Origin: Streblospio benedicti
Lineage: Eukaryota; Annelida; Polychaeta; Spionida; Spionidae
Assembly: GCA_019095985.1 (NCBI GenBank)
Contig: CM032661.1
Span: 21,866,753-21,930,752 of the forward strand
Direction of reading: 5' to 3'
DNA: 64,000 nt
The position numbers were made by a program, and so were the translations under genes. The notes under the pieces are model-generated. The model did not search any database. It was not told the DNA's origin and was given only the letters and a program-made list of their open reading frames with translations. Positions 41,004-53,000 of the stretch are shown here, piece after piece (the stretch's first letter is position 1; each line of letters starts with the position of its first letter).

Positions 41004-43470
41004 CTCACAGGGAGAATCCCACAGAGACATCAGATTGGCATCACTGTTGTTTAGAGGTTGCATTAGAGGGTGCAAGTATAGTAGGACCATATACAAGATG
41101 GAGGCATAGTCCCGTCGTCTGAAATGTTTTTCTGTTGATTATTTGAAAATGTGGAACTAAGATTCATGATTTAATAGGTATGTACCAACCATATGCATGT
41201 ATAATCAGATTGCACAGGAGTTATTCACAGCATGATGACAAAATTAAAATCTGATTTATGTACTTATTGAAGAGTTTGACGTGTGTTCAACATGTGCAGT
41301 ATAATTATACACACCTATTATTGACACATACCTATTAAATGATGAATTCTAATAGGAGAAATTTAAATAAATTGCAGGAAAAAAACACACACAAAAACCA
41401 TTTGAATCGACGGACTATGCCTCCATCTTGTTAAGGTAACTCACTGAGTTACTCCCAACCGCTTTACCCCGGTGTACTCTGCCAGACACACTGTATCCAC
41501 GGACAGGTGCATTGTGTTTGGAGAGAAAATTAAGATATTGTGTTGTAATGAGTGTAATTTGTTGCAATCTATTATGTAACGCAAAGTTGGATTGCAAAGG
41601 ATAATTAAGACGTGTAATTATGTCAGAGACGGAGACAGCATTACATTTGACAGAACATCTTAATAAATCAACGTCTTTTGATGGGTTTATTAACATTTCA
41701 TGCATTTAAAAATGGTATGTTTATTTAAAGTCATTTTAGTTTTATAATTGAAAACCAGCTGACTCTCTCATAAGACGAAAGAACAAGCTCTGTAAAACTT
41801 TTACTATGCAAATATGCAAAACACATTTCTTGAAGACACGAATTGTCAAAGTGAAATAATGCAGTTAACATCGCTAAATACTACTGAGGAAAGTTCATAT
41901 AAATGCTTGTACGCGTATCTTACTCAAGAATTAGCACCAGCTATAGAAGTACGATAGGGCGATAAGAAAAACTGCAAACCATATCCTCAACCTACACAAA
42001 CAATGCCAAGTAATGAAAATCAAACAAGATTTTCTTTAAAGGCCATACATGATTCATGAACTAAGTGAAATTCTATAGATTGTTTCCACTGGACCCCATA
42101 TCGGGGCAATGTTAATGAGTAGAACACCGGACAACTATGTAGCCTTCATAATAATCAACCCAATGATCAGCTGTTGTTTGATCACTACCGTGCTACATGA
42201 TCACTGCCTCTTTGAGCTAAAAGATTACATTGACTGATGAATGCCACTTTTTATCACTTATTGAAGGCTCTGATGGATTGCCATGTGCTACCATTAAAGC
42301 TACATTCACACTACATTACGTAGCGACATATGAACTCAGGCATCTGCTAGCCAGTGATTCATCAGTGCTGTACCGAACACTTTGATAGGGGTTCTTAAAT
42401 AGGATGTTTATGGTCTAAGATTCAATGAGTTAAAGATGGAACATGAGATTAGATGGCACCATGTGGTATAGTTTGGTGCTGCAGTCTGCTGTGATACTGC
42501 AGACTTATTGAATGCAATAAGGAAAGTTAAAAGAAGAACAGTACATTGATTTTGGTTTGTACAGTGTAATTATCATTTGAACGTTTGGTGTAGACTATAA
42601 GATCTATTTCAATGCAATATATATGGTAATGTTTTAATTATGATTTTGTTTTGCGCGTGTTAAATATTAAATAATTGACTCAAAATATGCTGAAAACTAA
42701 TCAATTTCAAACTGTTTCCATTGAAGTTTGACATTCTAAGAACTAGTTCAAAGATTTTTTTCCCATTTACATATCATCAAAATGACTGATTTTAAGTATA
42801 TATTCTCTTTTTGTAAATTTTTATTTTGTGTAAATTTTATTCTGCTTTCAAATCACGCATGTCAGCTTCATGGCATGTGATGCACTCTATTTAAACGTAT
42901 ATCCTGCGGTCTTTGTTTTGTATTTATGACAATGATAATATTAGAATTTTGCACAATGTCCGACTCAACAATAAAACTTGTATAGCTGAAAAGAGCAATT
43001 AGATATATATTCATTACTTTAATCGGCATTATTACCAAATCCGTTTCTTGTCCTGATATGTGGAAAAAAATATGGCAGGTGGAAATGTTTTTGTTTGTCA
43101 TTGTGACAAAATTCTAACTTTTCCATATTTTGGAGATAAGAGGCTTTTCATTCGTGTGTATTCTTCTAACTATCGGATTTGACAATGACACACCCATATT
43201 ATTACCTAATTAGTCATAATTATCATTATGTGATTTGAATGAGCTGTGATAAAAGATAAGATAGTTAACACGTGGTGTGATATTTGGTGTTTATATTAAA
43301 TAATAAAAGGACCATTTTACACTTAATATCACAGATAAGAATTGTGAAGGTGTTATTAAATATGGCACCTTTTGGTAAAACTTTGATGACACTCATGTGT
43401 TAAGTGTTACTGCAAACAACAGTTTTAGCTTTTCAACTCATTTTTTAAGTGTTACTGCAACGGATCAGCA

Positions 43471-43725
43471 GGGGGGGGCAGTTTTAACATATTAGCCTTA
43501 AAGCCCCCCCGTCCCTACAATTTAGCACCCCACCCCACCCCCCTTTTCCCCACCAAAATACTTCATTTTCATAGGGTTTTTCATGAATTCCCGTAAGTGA
43601 GCCCCCCTTTCTTTATGTTTTCCTTACGTCCCTTTTCCAAAAACCTGGATCTTACAACATCGGACAAATCCGTACAAAATTTGAAAATTAGCCCCCCCCG
43701 GTCTCAAATGGAAACGTCCCTGTAC
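43471..43725 (+). repeat. C/G-run dispersed repeat, compound copy
   Basis: A G-run at about 43471, C-runs at 43505, 43530-43545 and 43690, then 'cccttttccaaaaacc' and 'tggatct' at about 43635. It is the longest copy of the G/C-run repeat and seems to be two copies head to tail. Confidence 0.5.
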
Positions 43726-44465
43726 TGGACACAACAGTTTTAACAATAAACTTTCACTTTATTAACATGTGGTCTAAACACTTTTCTTCCACAAGAAACA
43801 GGGATTCAACATCATTATGTATGTACTAATGTGTATGCTGACATATCATACCCTAGAGCATACAGCAAAAGCATGAAGCATTACTGGGTCCCTTTACGAA
43901 CGTTAATATTAAGACAAAGTAACAAATGATAACGATGACCGTTCATCAGGACTAAAGAATGGGCATCACTATGTGGAATCCATATTATTCCTAAACCTAT
44001 GACTATGTCAAACTTACACACACAGAGAGAACAATCAATGGTGTACAAACATTGTCTTTGTAGACTTACACTAAATCTCCACAGGCAGACAACCAGTGGC
44101 TGCGGCTTTTGCACGCAGAGTTTGTTTCACCCAACCCCAAATTTTCTCTTATCATAGCCACAATAACTCACAAAGTGCTTTTTCTGCATAGTATTTACCA
44201 CGAAGAGTTAGTGTGGATATTACAAGGCTATGATTTAATGGCACATTGAGGTATGTAATTGTGTGAAAAAAGCAGAGTTTCGTGTTGTATGTATACTATA
44301 GCGCCCTCTGTGGGCAGGAACTGATGTGTGAATGCAATGCAATAGTTGTCTAGAATAATGACCTAATGGTCAATTACATTGTACATAACAACTAACAACC
44401 TATAAAAACCTATATAGTACACACTGATATACGTTATGGGGTGTAGAAAATGACGCATTAAAGGC

Positions 44466-44570
44466 AGTTCCATGTTCTCAGAAAGGGGGGGGGGATGTTG
44501 GCTGCACCTACACTATTCCATGAGTTTCGTACACACAAAGGCTTGGGCGCCCCTGGATCTGCCTATGATT
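44466..44570 (+). repeat. G-run / 'CCTGGATCTGCC' repeat copy
   Basis: A run of G (about 44485-44494), then 'gttggctgcacc', a spacer with 'cgtacacacaaagg' and the terminal 'cccctggatctgcctatg', identical at the tail to the copy at 1356. Confidence 0.55.
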
Positions 44571-47500
44571 TTCTTGAATTCAAAACAACACACATGTGCC
44601 TGGTTCATCTGAGGAACGTAAAAACTATCCAATCAATGCCGTTATAGCCGTCATGGCAGAGAAATAGTCGATTGATCAAATATTAACAGGAGGTAAAAAA
44701 AACTTCATCAGTTGGCAAGCTGACATAATCAGCAGACAGCACGAAAAGACCACCTTCTCAAAGCGACTGTCCTTTGTAGAATGGACTAGAATGATGCATG
44801 TACTGAGCACATTGTGTTAATCATATAAACCACATAACATGATGCAGTTGCTCAACTTAAGCGGGTTAGCCCTCATTTAGTGGTCAACATTGCCATGTTT
44901 TTCAGTATTGGGGCAAAACGTGATCAGTGGCAGACAACTGTCGATTGCGTCTTTGCTACATTCGGCTGGCTTTAACTTGGCGTCTTAATCTGTTAATGCT
45001 GCATTTTTCTTCATTATCGGCAAGTTAAATCTGGTAGCAGTTTTATAGATTTGCTAAACAAGACTATTGAAACGTCAACATACATTATCTACATTGTCAG
45101 AATCAGAAGGCATTGAAAGCTAAAAAGTAAAACTGAGGGAGCTTTTTGTATCCACGTTTGAAGCATGGTTGAATGTATATAGTACACTTTAGTGAAATCG
45201 TCTCTTTTGTTGACACAAGTTTGAGAAGCAAGAAATTTGTTCTCAGGTTTAGATTTCACTCTGAATTGGAAAATCCATCCGTCATTGGATTGATGAACTG
45301 TAGTAGAAACTGTCAATGGATGTGTGCATTAACAGTGTGCAATTGAATCAAACGGGGAGCAAAGTGTATAGTGATTTAAGAAAAACACATCTTTAAAATA
45401 GTATCATCAAATATCAAATATGATCAAATTGTCGCAGTGACCCGATACGAATTTCGCAACACATAATTCTTGAATGACTACCCTTTGGCAAATTTGATCG
45501 TGATGCACGTTTAGAGCTCCTGCAGAATGCTGTTAAACACAATAGAAACCTATCACGAGGGTTCCATAGCACTGAGCCAATTATAATCAACTCGAATCCC
45601 TGGACCCAGAACAATCCAGTCTTCATGTAGATACTGAAATATTAATCGCAAGTATCTCACAACACGACCGGATTTAATTGCCCACGCTCAAGGTTAATTA
45701 ATATGTTCACTGAAGCGTGAAAGTCCAATCTAACCCTGTATATGTTACATGGAAACCTATATTTCATGCAAGCGCGATAATAGAATTAAGATGTCTGTGT
45801 ACTGATAGTATCGCAAAACAGGGATTTCAAACCGCAAGTGGTTTTGATAAGCTCACTTTCTGAGTAATCTTTAATTCTAAATCACTATGTATTTCCGCGT
45901 CGGTGATAATACCTTGTGTGTAGTTATTCAGACCCCATAATTTATGTAACAATATTATTATTACCTTGCAAGGGTAGATGTTTGGGAGATGGAGTCATTG
46001 AAAATAATTATGCAGTTTGTCAAGTCCATGTATTTGATCGTGCATATGGTTGTGGTTCGTGGTTTACCAGTTTCGCTCATAACGGATTAAACTAAAGAAT
46101 TAGGATATGCTGACCTAGTATTTATGTCTATATTTTTATACTAAGCAGCTGATCGCCAAGAATTGAGACTAAGACAGAAATTTGACATATTGTTTCCATG
46201 TACACTGTGTTTCATATCTTAATTGAATTTCAGAAAAAATCTGAAATTATCCTAAAACTTTTTTGAAAATAGATTGGAGGTCCTTTACTAGCACTAGAGA
46301 CTAAATAATTAAGATAGAAGAAGATAGAAATTATTTTTAAAACATATTTAACTTTATAAATAAAAAGACAACATCCATGGATGTTCTTGCGCAAGTGAGT
46401 ATGTCTAAAGTACCTTGTATTTTAATGCTGGTCAGTTTAATGTTAAGAACACTGGGCTACTATGGAGTATGTACTGTACTAGGAGACACCGTTGTTTTAG
46501 ATCATCTTCGTGTGGAGGTCGATGGTTGTATAGCATGATAAGTTGCCATTGGTCCTCACATCTCTGACATTAACCATATGCGTGTAACATTACATATTTA
46601 AATCTGACCTTTATAGTTCTCGAATCAATACAGTAGTTACACTGTTATATCACATGGCACTGGAAGCAAAGATTTGGGTGACTGGTGTAATTTTTCTGTG
46701 ATAATATTCAATCTGTTTAGTGTGCCAAACAGAAGGAAAGATATGAATGGAGTACACAAGGATTGGCGTAACACAACTTTAGTTACATTACAGCTAAGCA
46801 TAAGTGCATATATAAAAGACGAAAAATAGTGTATTGCTTGTGTTACAGTAATATATCTATTTTAGTGTGTGAACAAACAAAACCAACAAACAAAAACTTG
46901 AATGACTACACAAGTGACTTGATTTTATGCTATTTACAAGTAACAACATCTTAATTGACTACACAATAGCGTAAAGAGCCCTGTGATCTGTCTGTTGCAT
47001 GACGTGGTGCTATCAGTACCACAGAGACGTGTCATTACCCATATGCCTGACTACATGTAGGTTGATTGTTTCGACCTTGCAGACGGTAGCTGGACACGTA
47101 GTATGATTTGTAACATCAAGCAATGCTGGATATACCTATGATAGTAAGATTCACAAAACAGTCTTTCAATGGATGAATACGGAGGTTGTATAAGTTGTGT
47201 CGCAAGTGTGTAAATTTTAGCCCTTCATGGGGAAATGCCCCATAGACTTAATCATTTGAAATAAAAGAAATATTCTTCAGCGCGCTTGATGTCACTATAA
47301 CTGTTTTACACATCTATTCCAAAAGACCTATAGGCCTACCAAGTAGGCTTTTGTCTACCTTTGAAAATGTTCAAAGCATTAAACGGTGCTACTCCTCTGC
47401 AATTACCAACATCAACCCAGTCAAGTTCAATCATGTCATAAAGTTTACCCAATCAGCCAAATAGAAAGAGATAAAACGGCTACAAGACCGCAGGAAAAAG

Positions 47501-47639
47501 CTTGTAGGGTTGGAGTAGATAACAATCGAGACGACGTGCTGTTGCGTGTCAAACCATCATAACTAGGCAAAACTCGGGTGTAACAGTCACAGCACTGTGT
47601 TCAGACTGCCTGTGATTCCCAAGCATGCCTACGTGTACG

Positions 47640-47958
47640 GAGGGGCCTCCGATTGATACCAACTTTTCAAAGAGACCTCCTCTAAAACGAGACCGTTTTG
47701 GGTGGTTCTCTGTCTTCATGAAACGACCACTGTAAACAACCGTAATACGACTACGTCTTCAGAGCGATCACTTGTATAAGACCATATTTCGTTGTCCCGA
47801 GTCTTCATAAAGAGACCATTGGGAATCTCAAGAAAGAGACCACCTTTATAATAAGAATATATATCACGGTCACAAGTCTTCATACAGACACCAACCTATG
47901 ACCATCGCTCTATTGACATCACTACATTCAGGTGGTCTTAACATAGAGGTTCCACTGT
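47640..47958. mobile_element. Two fused or nested palindromic MITEs
   Basis: A left end 'ggcctccgattgatacc', inner 'agagaccacct'-type modules on both sides, two central 'gtcttcataaagagacc' motifs and a right end 'gtggtcttaacatagaggttccactg' followed by TA. Length 319 bp is about twice a single copy, so a copy inserted in another, or a tandem pair, is likely. Confidence 0.55.
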
Positions 47959-48262
47959 ACAACTGTACATGTTAGCAGACTACAAAAGTTAATGGGGACT
48001 TTGCCTCCATGTTAATGAGGTGTGTTGTTAATTATCCTCCTGTCATCTCTCTATCAACAGGTGCTTTCATTATGCCGTAATTGGAAGGTTCTTGTTTTTT
48101 ATTGTTCGGCTAAATGTGTGTTGTTTTTTAATGGAAGTGTCTTTGTTCGGCTGATACAGTCAGGCAGCTCGTAGCTGACTGATGTTGTTCTAACATCTAA
48201 ACTGATGTTGTTCTAATCAGGAACCACACAAAGAGATGACATTTTAATGTTTGATAACACTA

Positions 48263-48424
48263 TAGTAGACCCTCCAATTAAAACCATCCCTCTATTGAGA
48301 CCGTCTATATTATAATACAATTTTGCATGATCCCAAACCTTCATAAAAGACCTCCGTGAGCCTCCTCAATGAGACCAATCGAAACCATTTCGGTCAACCC
48401 ATAGGGATAGTTGAAAGGTTCTAG
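48263..48424. mobile_element. Palindromic MITE
   Basis: Left end tagtagaccctccaattaaa with modules 'accatccctctattgag' and 'accgtctatattataat'; the central 'gatcccaaaccttcat' is typical; worn right end 'ttgaaaggttcta'. 162 bp. Confidence 0.6.
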
Positions 48425-48754
48425 ATTAGTTTTAATGATGCCATGCCAATTCTAGAAATCACTCAAAATGCAGCTTTGTATATAAGATGGAAGCAAAGGA
48501 GTCAGACTGTATTCAGAAGTTTCAATTTACTACAGCCCATGTTCATATGTTAATTCGCCCCCTCAGGAGAAGACTATAACATGTTGTGTCTCATGCTAGA
48601 CAATGCAAATGTTACTGTGTTCCCTAATTGGGGAGTTGTTAGGTTGTCGTGAGAGCTGTGTTTATGATGATATATGCGGCTCCAGATGACTGTGTCAGCT
48701 GCCAGTACATGGCATCGTCGGTCTAATAACTTGTGAGTGATAAGCTCGAAATAG

Positions 48755-48860
48755 GCGGGGGTGGTGTGGGCAGATCCAGGTTCTCGATTAAGGGTGGGGG
48801 CAACAACTTGAGCTCTGGGACTCGCAAAAAACAAAGGAAACACAAACATCTATAACACCA
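48755..48860 (-). repeat. Inverted copy of the 'CCTGGATCTGCC' repeat
   Basis: 'ggcagatccagg' (reverse complement of the family core) followed by a G-run and 'gggactcgcaaaaaac'. Minus-strand orientation relative to the other copies. Confidence 0.5.
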
Positions 48861-49872
48861 TTAGCACTATGAAATTGTCGTGGAAAAGGGGGAGAGGGGA
48901 GGGTGCCAATGGATCTGTTTATGGATGGTACACAGAATTATGTGGTTTTCATACCAGGTTTCTATCTGCAAACCTTGCCTGTAACATAGTTGCACATGCT
49001 TAGAAAAGCAGTCTGTGCAATTTACAAGATAATGGATGTTCTGTCACAACACTTATGGATTTAGTCTTAATATCAGGTGTATGTAAGGATGACAATGCAT
49101 ATTTCACGTACATCAAACACTGTCAAATATACTTCATTATTAAAGGTATCATATGAAATTAAGCTAATAACACAACTTCTTGTAATGGGCATGACGACAC
49201 CACTATCTGCATCATTTACACACTTAACACATTGTAAATGCACACTATTAACGTATTAGTCACTTGTATAGAAATAATCTATTAAAAATACTTATATTTT
49301 TCAACTGAATTGTTGCATTCACCTTTGTGAGTCACTGTGTATGTTCATTTGCTGGTTCTGTCAGTCTGCATTATGTCAATTGATTTGCCCCATTGGATTT
49401 TGTAAGATACAGGTTGACACCAATATAATACATGTTTCCAATATTCATACACTGAATGCTAGAATGATTAGTTTTAATAGATAAGATTATTAGTGTTTGT
49501 GACTGATAAGTCATAAGATGTGTTCTGGGATCGTGTTCTAGCTTCGTCTCTCACGATAGGAGATAGTTGATGCAGTTTGGTGAAAAAGAGTGGATTATAG
49601 CATGGAGTCTATCATAACATATTGACAAATGCCTATTTGGATTGTTTTGCCGTTTGGATTAACATTATGGCTCTGTATATTTAATACAAAGTAAGTCATC
49701 TGTGAAATCACATCCATGGATATTCAGTTGAAGAATTTATTGTCAGACAAGAACAATACATGTACATAGTTTCCATGATTGGTTTTCCCAAGACAGAAAA
49801 AACAAAAACCACCTTCTGTTAACTAAAGTTATAATCATAATATTAAGGAATGGTGTGTTTTTGTATTTACAG

Positions 49873-50087
49873 TATCATCATGGCTGAGCGTGTCCACTCC
49901 CTCCCGCAATTCCTTCAGTGGCTGAAGCTCCGGTCAGCAAAGTCCAAGAATAGCCACAACCGGGAGACAACAGAGCTTTGTATGTCCAAGACAACAGGTG
50001 ACCATAATAGAGAGCGTTCGCCGGCAGTCAGAAAGCAGAGAAGTGACCAGCCAGTGGTCAGCACTGGAGTGAGAGACTCATGCAGGG
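49873..50087 (+). CDS. Scaffold gene, exon with main start codon
   Basis: The acceptor 'tttttgtatttacag' ends at 49872. ATG at 49880 has A at -3 and G at +4. It encodes MAERVHSLPQFLQWLKLRSA and a Ser/Arg-rich tail to residue 69. The donor gggtgagt starts at 50088 (phase 1). The seven bases before the ATG are open in frame, allowing read-in from the exon ending at 32440. Confidence 0.75.
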
Positions 50088-53000
50088 GTGAGTGGCAGCA
50101 TTCATGATGTTGGGTCATCTCTATAGTCCCCCGTCTCATTGGTCCCCCATCTCATTGGTCTCCCATCACGGAATATGATACTGTTAGATATACGGCTTTC
50201 AGGCGTGGATCTAAGTGCTGAGGATGAGGGTTATGTATTTAAGGACAGCCCACCCTCCCTCAAAAAACTGTTTGAAATTCCGAGTGCTCACAGGTTTTGA
50301 CACTTATCAGAAGACTGATGTAATGGTGGATTTGATACGGAGTGTGTGAAAATGTGGAGATTATGCGAGTCAATGTGACGTAATATGATTATCTAGATCA
50401 GAAGTGCTCAGAGAGCACAGCGTCGCTAATACAACATTGATTAATGGACTAAGGTTTTTCTAGTGACACTGTGCTCTTTTACAGAGCACTTTTGATCGAG
50501 TTGTGTTGGTTATATATCATATATTACGGATAAAAATGTATTTGTATATTTGTTGCTTTTGCTATCCTATTAATGCTTTTTTTTATTAAATCACTTTCAA
50601 CAATTAAAAACAACATTATTAGCACTATGAAATTAAAAACAAAACATACAGTAAGTGCACTCATTAATATTGCATAGAAATAAGAATGGGAAAAAATAAG
50701 ACTGTCAAATTTTCAAAATGAATTCAAAGTTGATAAAAAAAAAAGTGCTGTATTTCTGTTGATCTTAAACTTCCTCTTTCTCGACATGTCCATTTCACTG
50801 GAAGTTGAGGAACTCGGAGATCTTGCTTTGCTACCCTTCACAGATTTCACAAAGAACTCCTTGTAGACTCCGTTTGGATTTGCAAAGTCTAATTCTGTGA
50901 ACGGACGGGACTTGTACACGAGTCGCTCTTCCTTAATCTCGGGCAAATCAGAATCCAATGAGATGGGGGACCAATGAGACGGTGTACCAATGAGACGGAG
51001 AACCAATGAGACGGGGTACCAATGAGATGGGGGACCAATGAGGTGTACCCTCATAATGTACACATTCTTTGATGCAATCTCTGGTCTTATGATCTTGAAC
51101 TTGACATTTATCTGACCGTATGAACATTGGAAAATAGAAAATAGTGTCTGTCAGCTATGTTGTTAATTCGTATCTAGTAGTGATGGGGGTACATTATTTG
51201 TCTATGTTGTTGTATACATCAAGTTGATTATCATAGCAGGACGTGTTCATTCTGGTGAAGTGATGGAAGCACCACTTTAATCATCAGTTGTAGTACCAAT
51301 TCACAAGGCATAAAACAGTAACCAGCAATACTAAGAACATTTATGCCTTTTTACTCACAGGTTGTGCCCGTCTGCCACAGCTGCCCCGCGAACAGCAGAG
51401 ACAGCAGCGGCTCCTGGCACTCAAGTCTGCTCGCTCCCCGGAACATGTGTATGAGGAGATACCACCCGATATGGTTGCTGACCAGAGTGACCAACAACAT
51501 CACCATTACCACCACCAACTACACAGCTGCATGGTTTCACAGAGCTGCTTGCCCACCTCCTCCTGTGCCACATGTGGCAATCATACACAAAATCTTTCAA
51601 ACACTACCGTAAACTGTGCTCAATATTGCAGTACAAGTGGCGTGGAAAGTACTATTGCTGGATCTCAGCAATATTCATGTGATACTATGAAGTTTGGACA
51701 CAACCGGTGCAATAAATCTGTAATTGTCCATGCAGCAGCTCATGTGCCAACTTCAAATACGGCATGTGCGAATGGAGTACCTCATTCTGCATCTTACACA
51801 TCATGTGTCCATCCAACCACTTCTACTATCCCCCCCAGTACTTCTACACTGAACAGTATCGCTGTCACTGGAGCCCCAACTTGCAGTGCAAATTCGGTTG
51901 GTCAGACAAATTGTGTAGACATGCATCATAGTTTGAGGGTTAGTAGTGCTGATTATCCAAGAGGAAATCAAGCCAGTTATGTTGATAGAAACAGCAATTA
52001 TAGGGTTGAGTCCACCAATGAACCTGTCAGTCAATGGTCTAATGATACACATTCCAGCAGCGAACCAATAAATGATAGACAAGTCACAGTGACTCCCCAA
52101 AGGAAAGTGACATTTAGTTCCAGCAATATGAGGTATCCCATAGATCATGGTGCATCTGTTGATGATGTTAATGTGAATATTGAGATGAGGAATGCAGATG
52201 ATAAGGCGGATACTGCATTTAAAGAGCATGATGTGGATGATATGTTGTTTGGTGGTGGCATGATGTGGAACACCCACCAGGGTAGTTACATCATCAGCAC
52301 AGCTGGCATGCCAATCAAAAAGCATGAGACCCAAAGCGCAAGCGAACTACGAAAAGTGCATATGCCACACGTGAGAGGAATGGACGAATCACAAGCCATT
52401 GAATATGATATAGGAAAGGCCCCTAATCTCATTATGAGACCTTCACAATCCAGAGTTTCAGATAATCCACTAGTATTGAGTTCAGATAGCCATCACAAAA
52501 CGGCTCATTATACTGATGACCTGCCAACACACAAGGATATCAACTCCAATGACACTGATGCATGTGCCACACGTACACCACAGCCGACTAGACTAAGGGA
52601 AATTAAGCAAAGGAGAGCTGCTAGATTGCTCGCTAAGAACCGGCAAAGTGCTCCAGAGCTTCAATCATCTTCAGAAGATGATTATGGCTTTTCACGAAGG
52701 CCAAAGAGTAAGTCACATGACCAAAAGCTGAGTAACAAAGTCCAGGACAATACAGCAGATCCTGAAAACAGCAGTGTAAACTTGGGAAATCTAGACTTTG
52801 CCAAGGCTAAAGAGTTTGGTGGTTTCCTTGTTGTTCCCATGAGAGGCAGAAGCAAGAGAGATACTTCTGAGCAACAATCTCCAAAAGAAGGCAGTAATGA
52901 CCGCAGTCCAAATGGTCCTAAACCAAAACAGCATAGCGTTTCACCTCCTCAGTTGTACTATGCTTCCCATGACATTGAGCACATCCGCCAGTCATTCCAT

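Larger units (their letters stand above)
32441..49872 (+). other. Probable 17.4-kb first intron, no other gene seen
   Basis: If the 32295 exon is linked to 49873, this is one long intron. It contains MITEs (34.4, 47.6 and 48.3 kb), the foldback cluster at 35.9-36.9 kb and several G/C-run repeats (34.34, 41.0, 43.5, 44.5 and 48.8 kb). No internal exon with good splice sites in a compatible phase was found. First introns of this size often hold enhancers, but I see no specific regulatory element. Confidence 0.4.

Noticed and set aside
51801-52334. 177-codon minus-strand frame opposite the large exon
   Set aside because: Shadow of the plus-strand coding exon; low-quality composition (Ile/His-rich) and no splice context.
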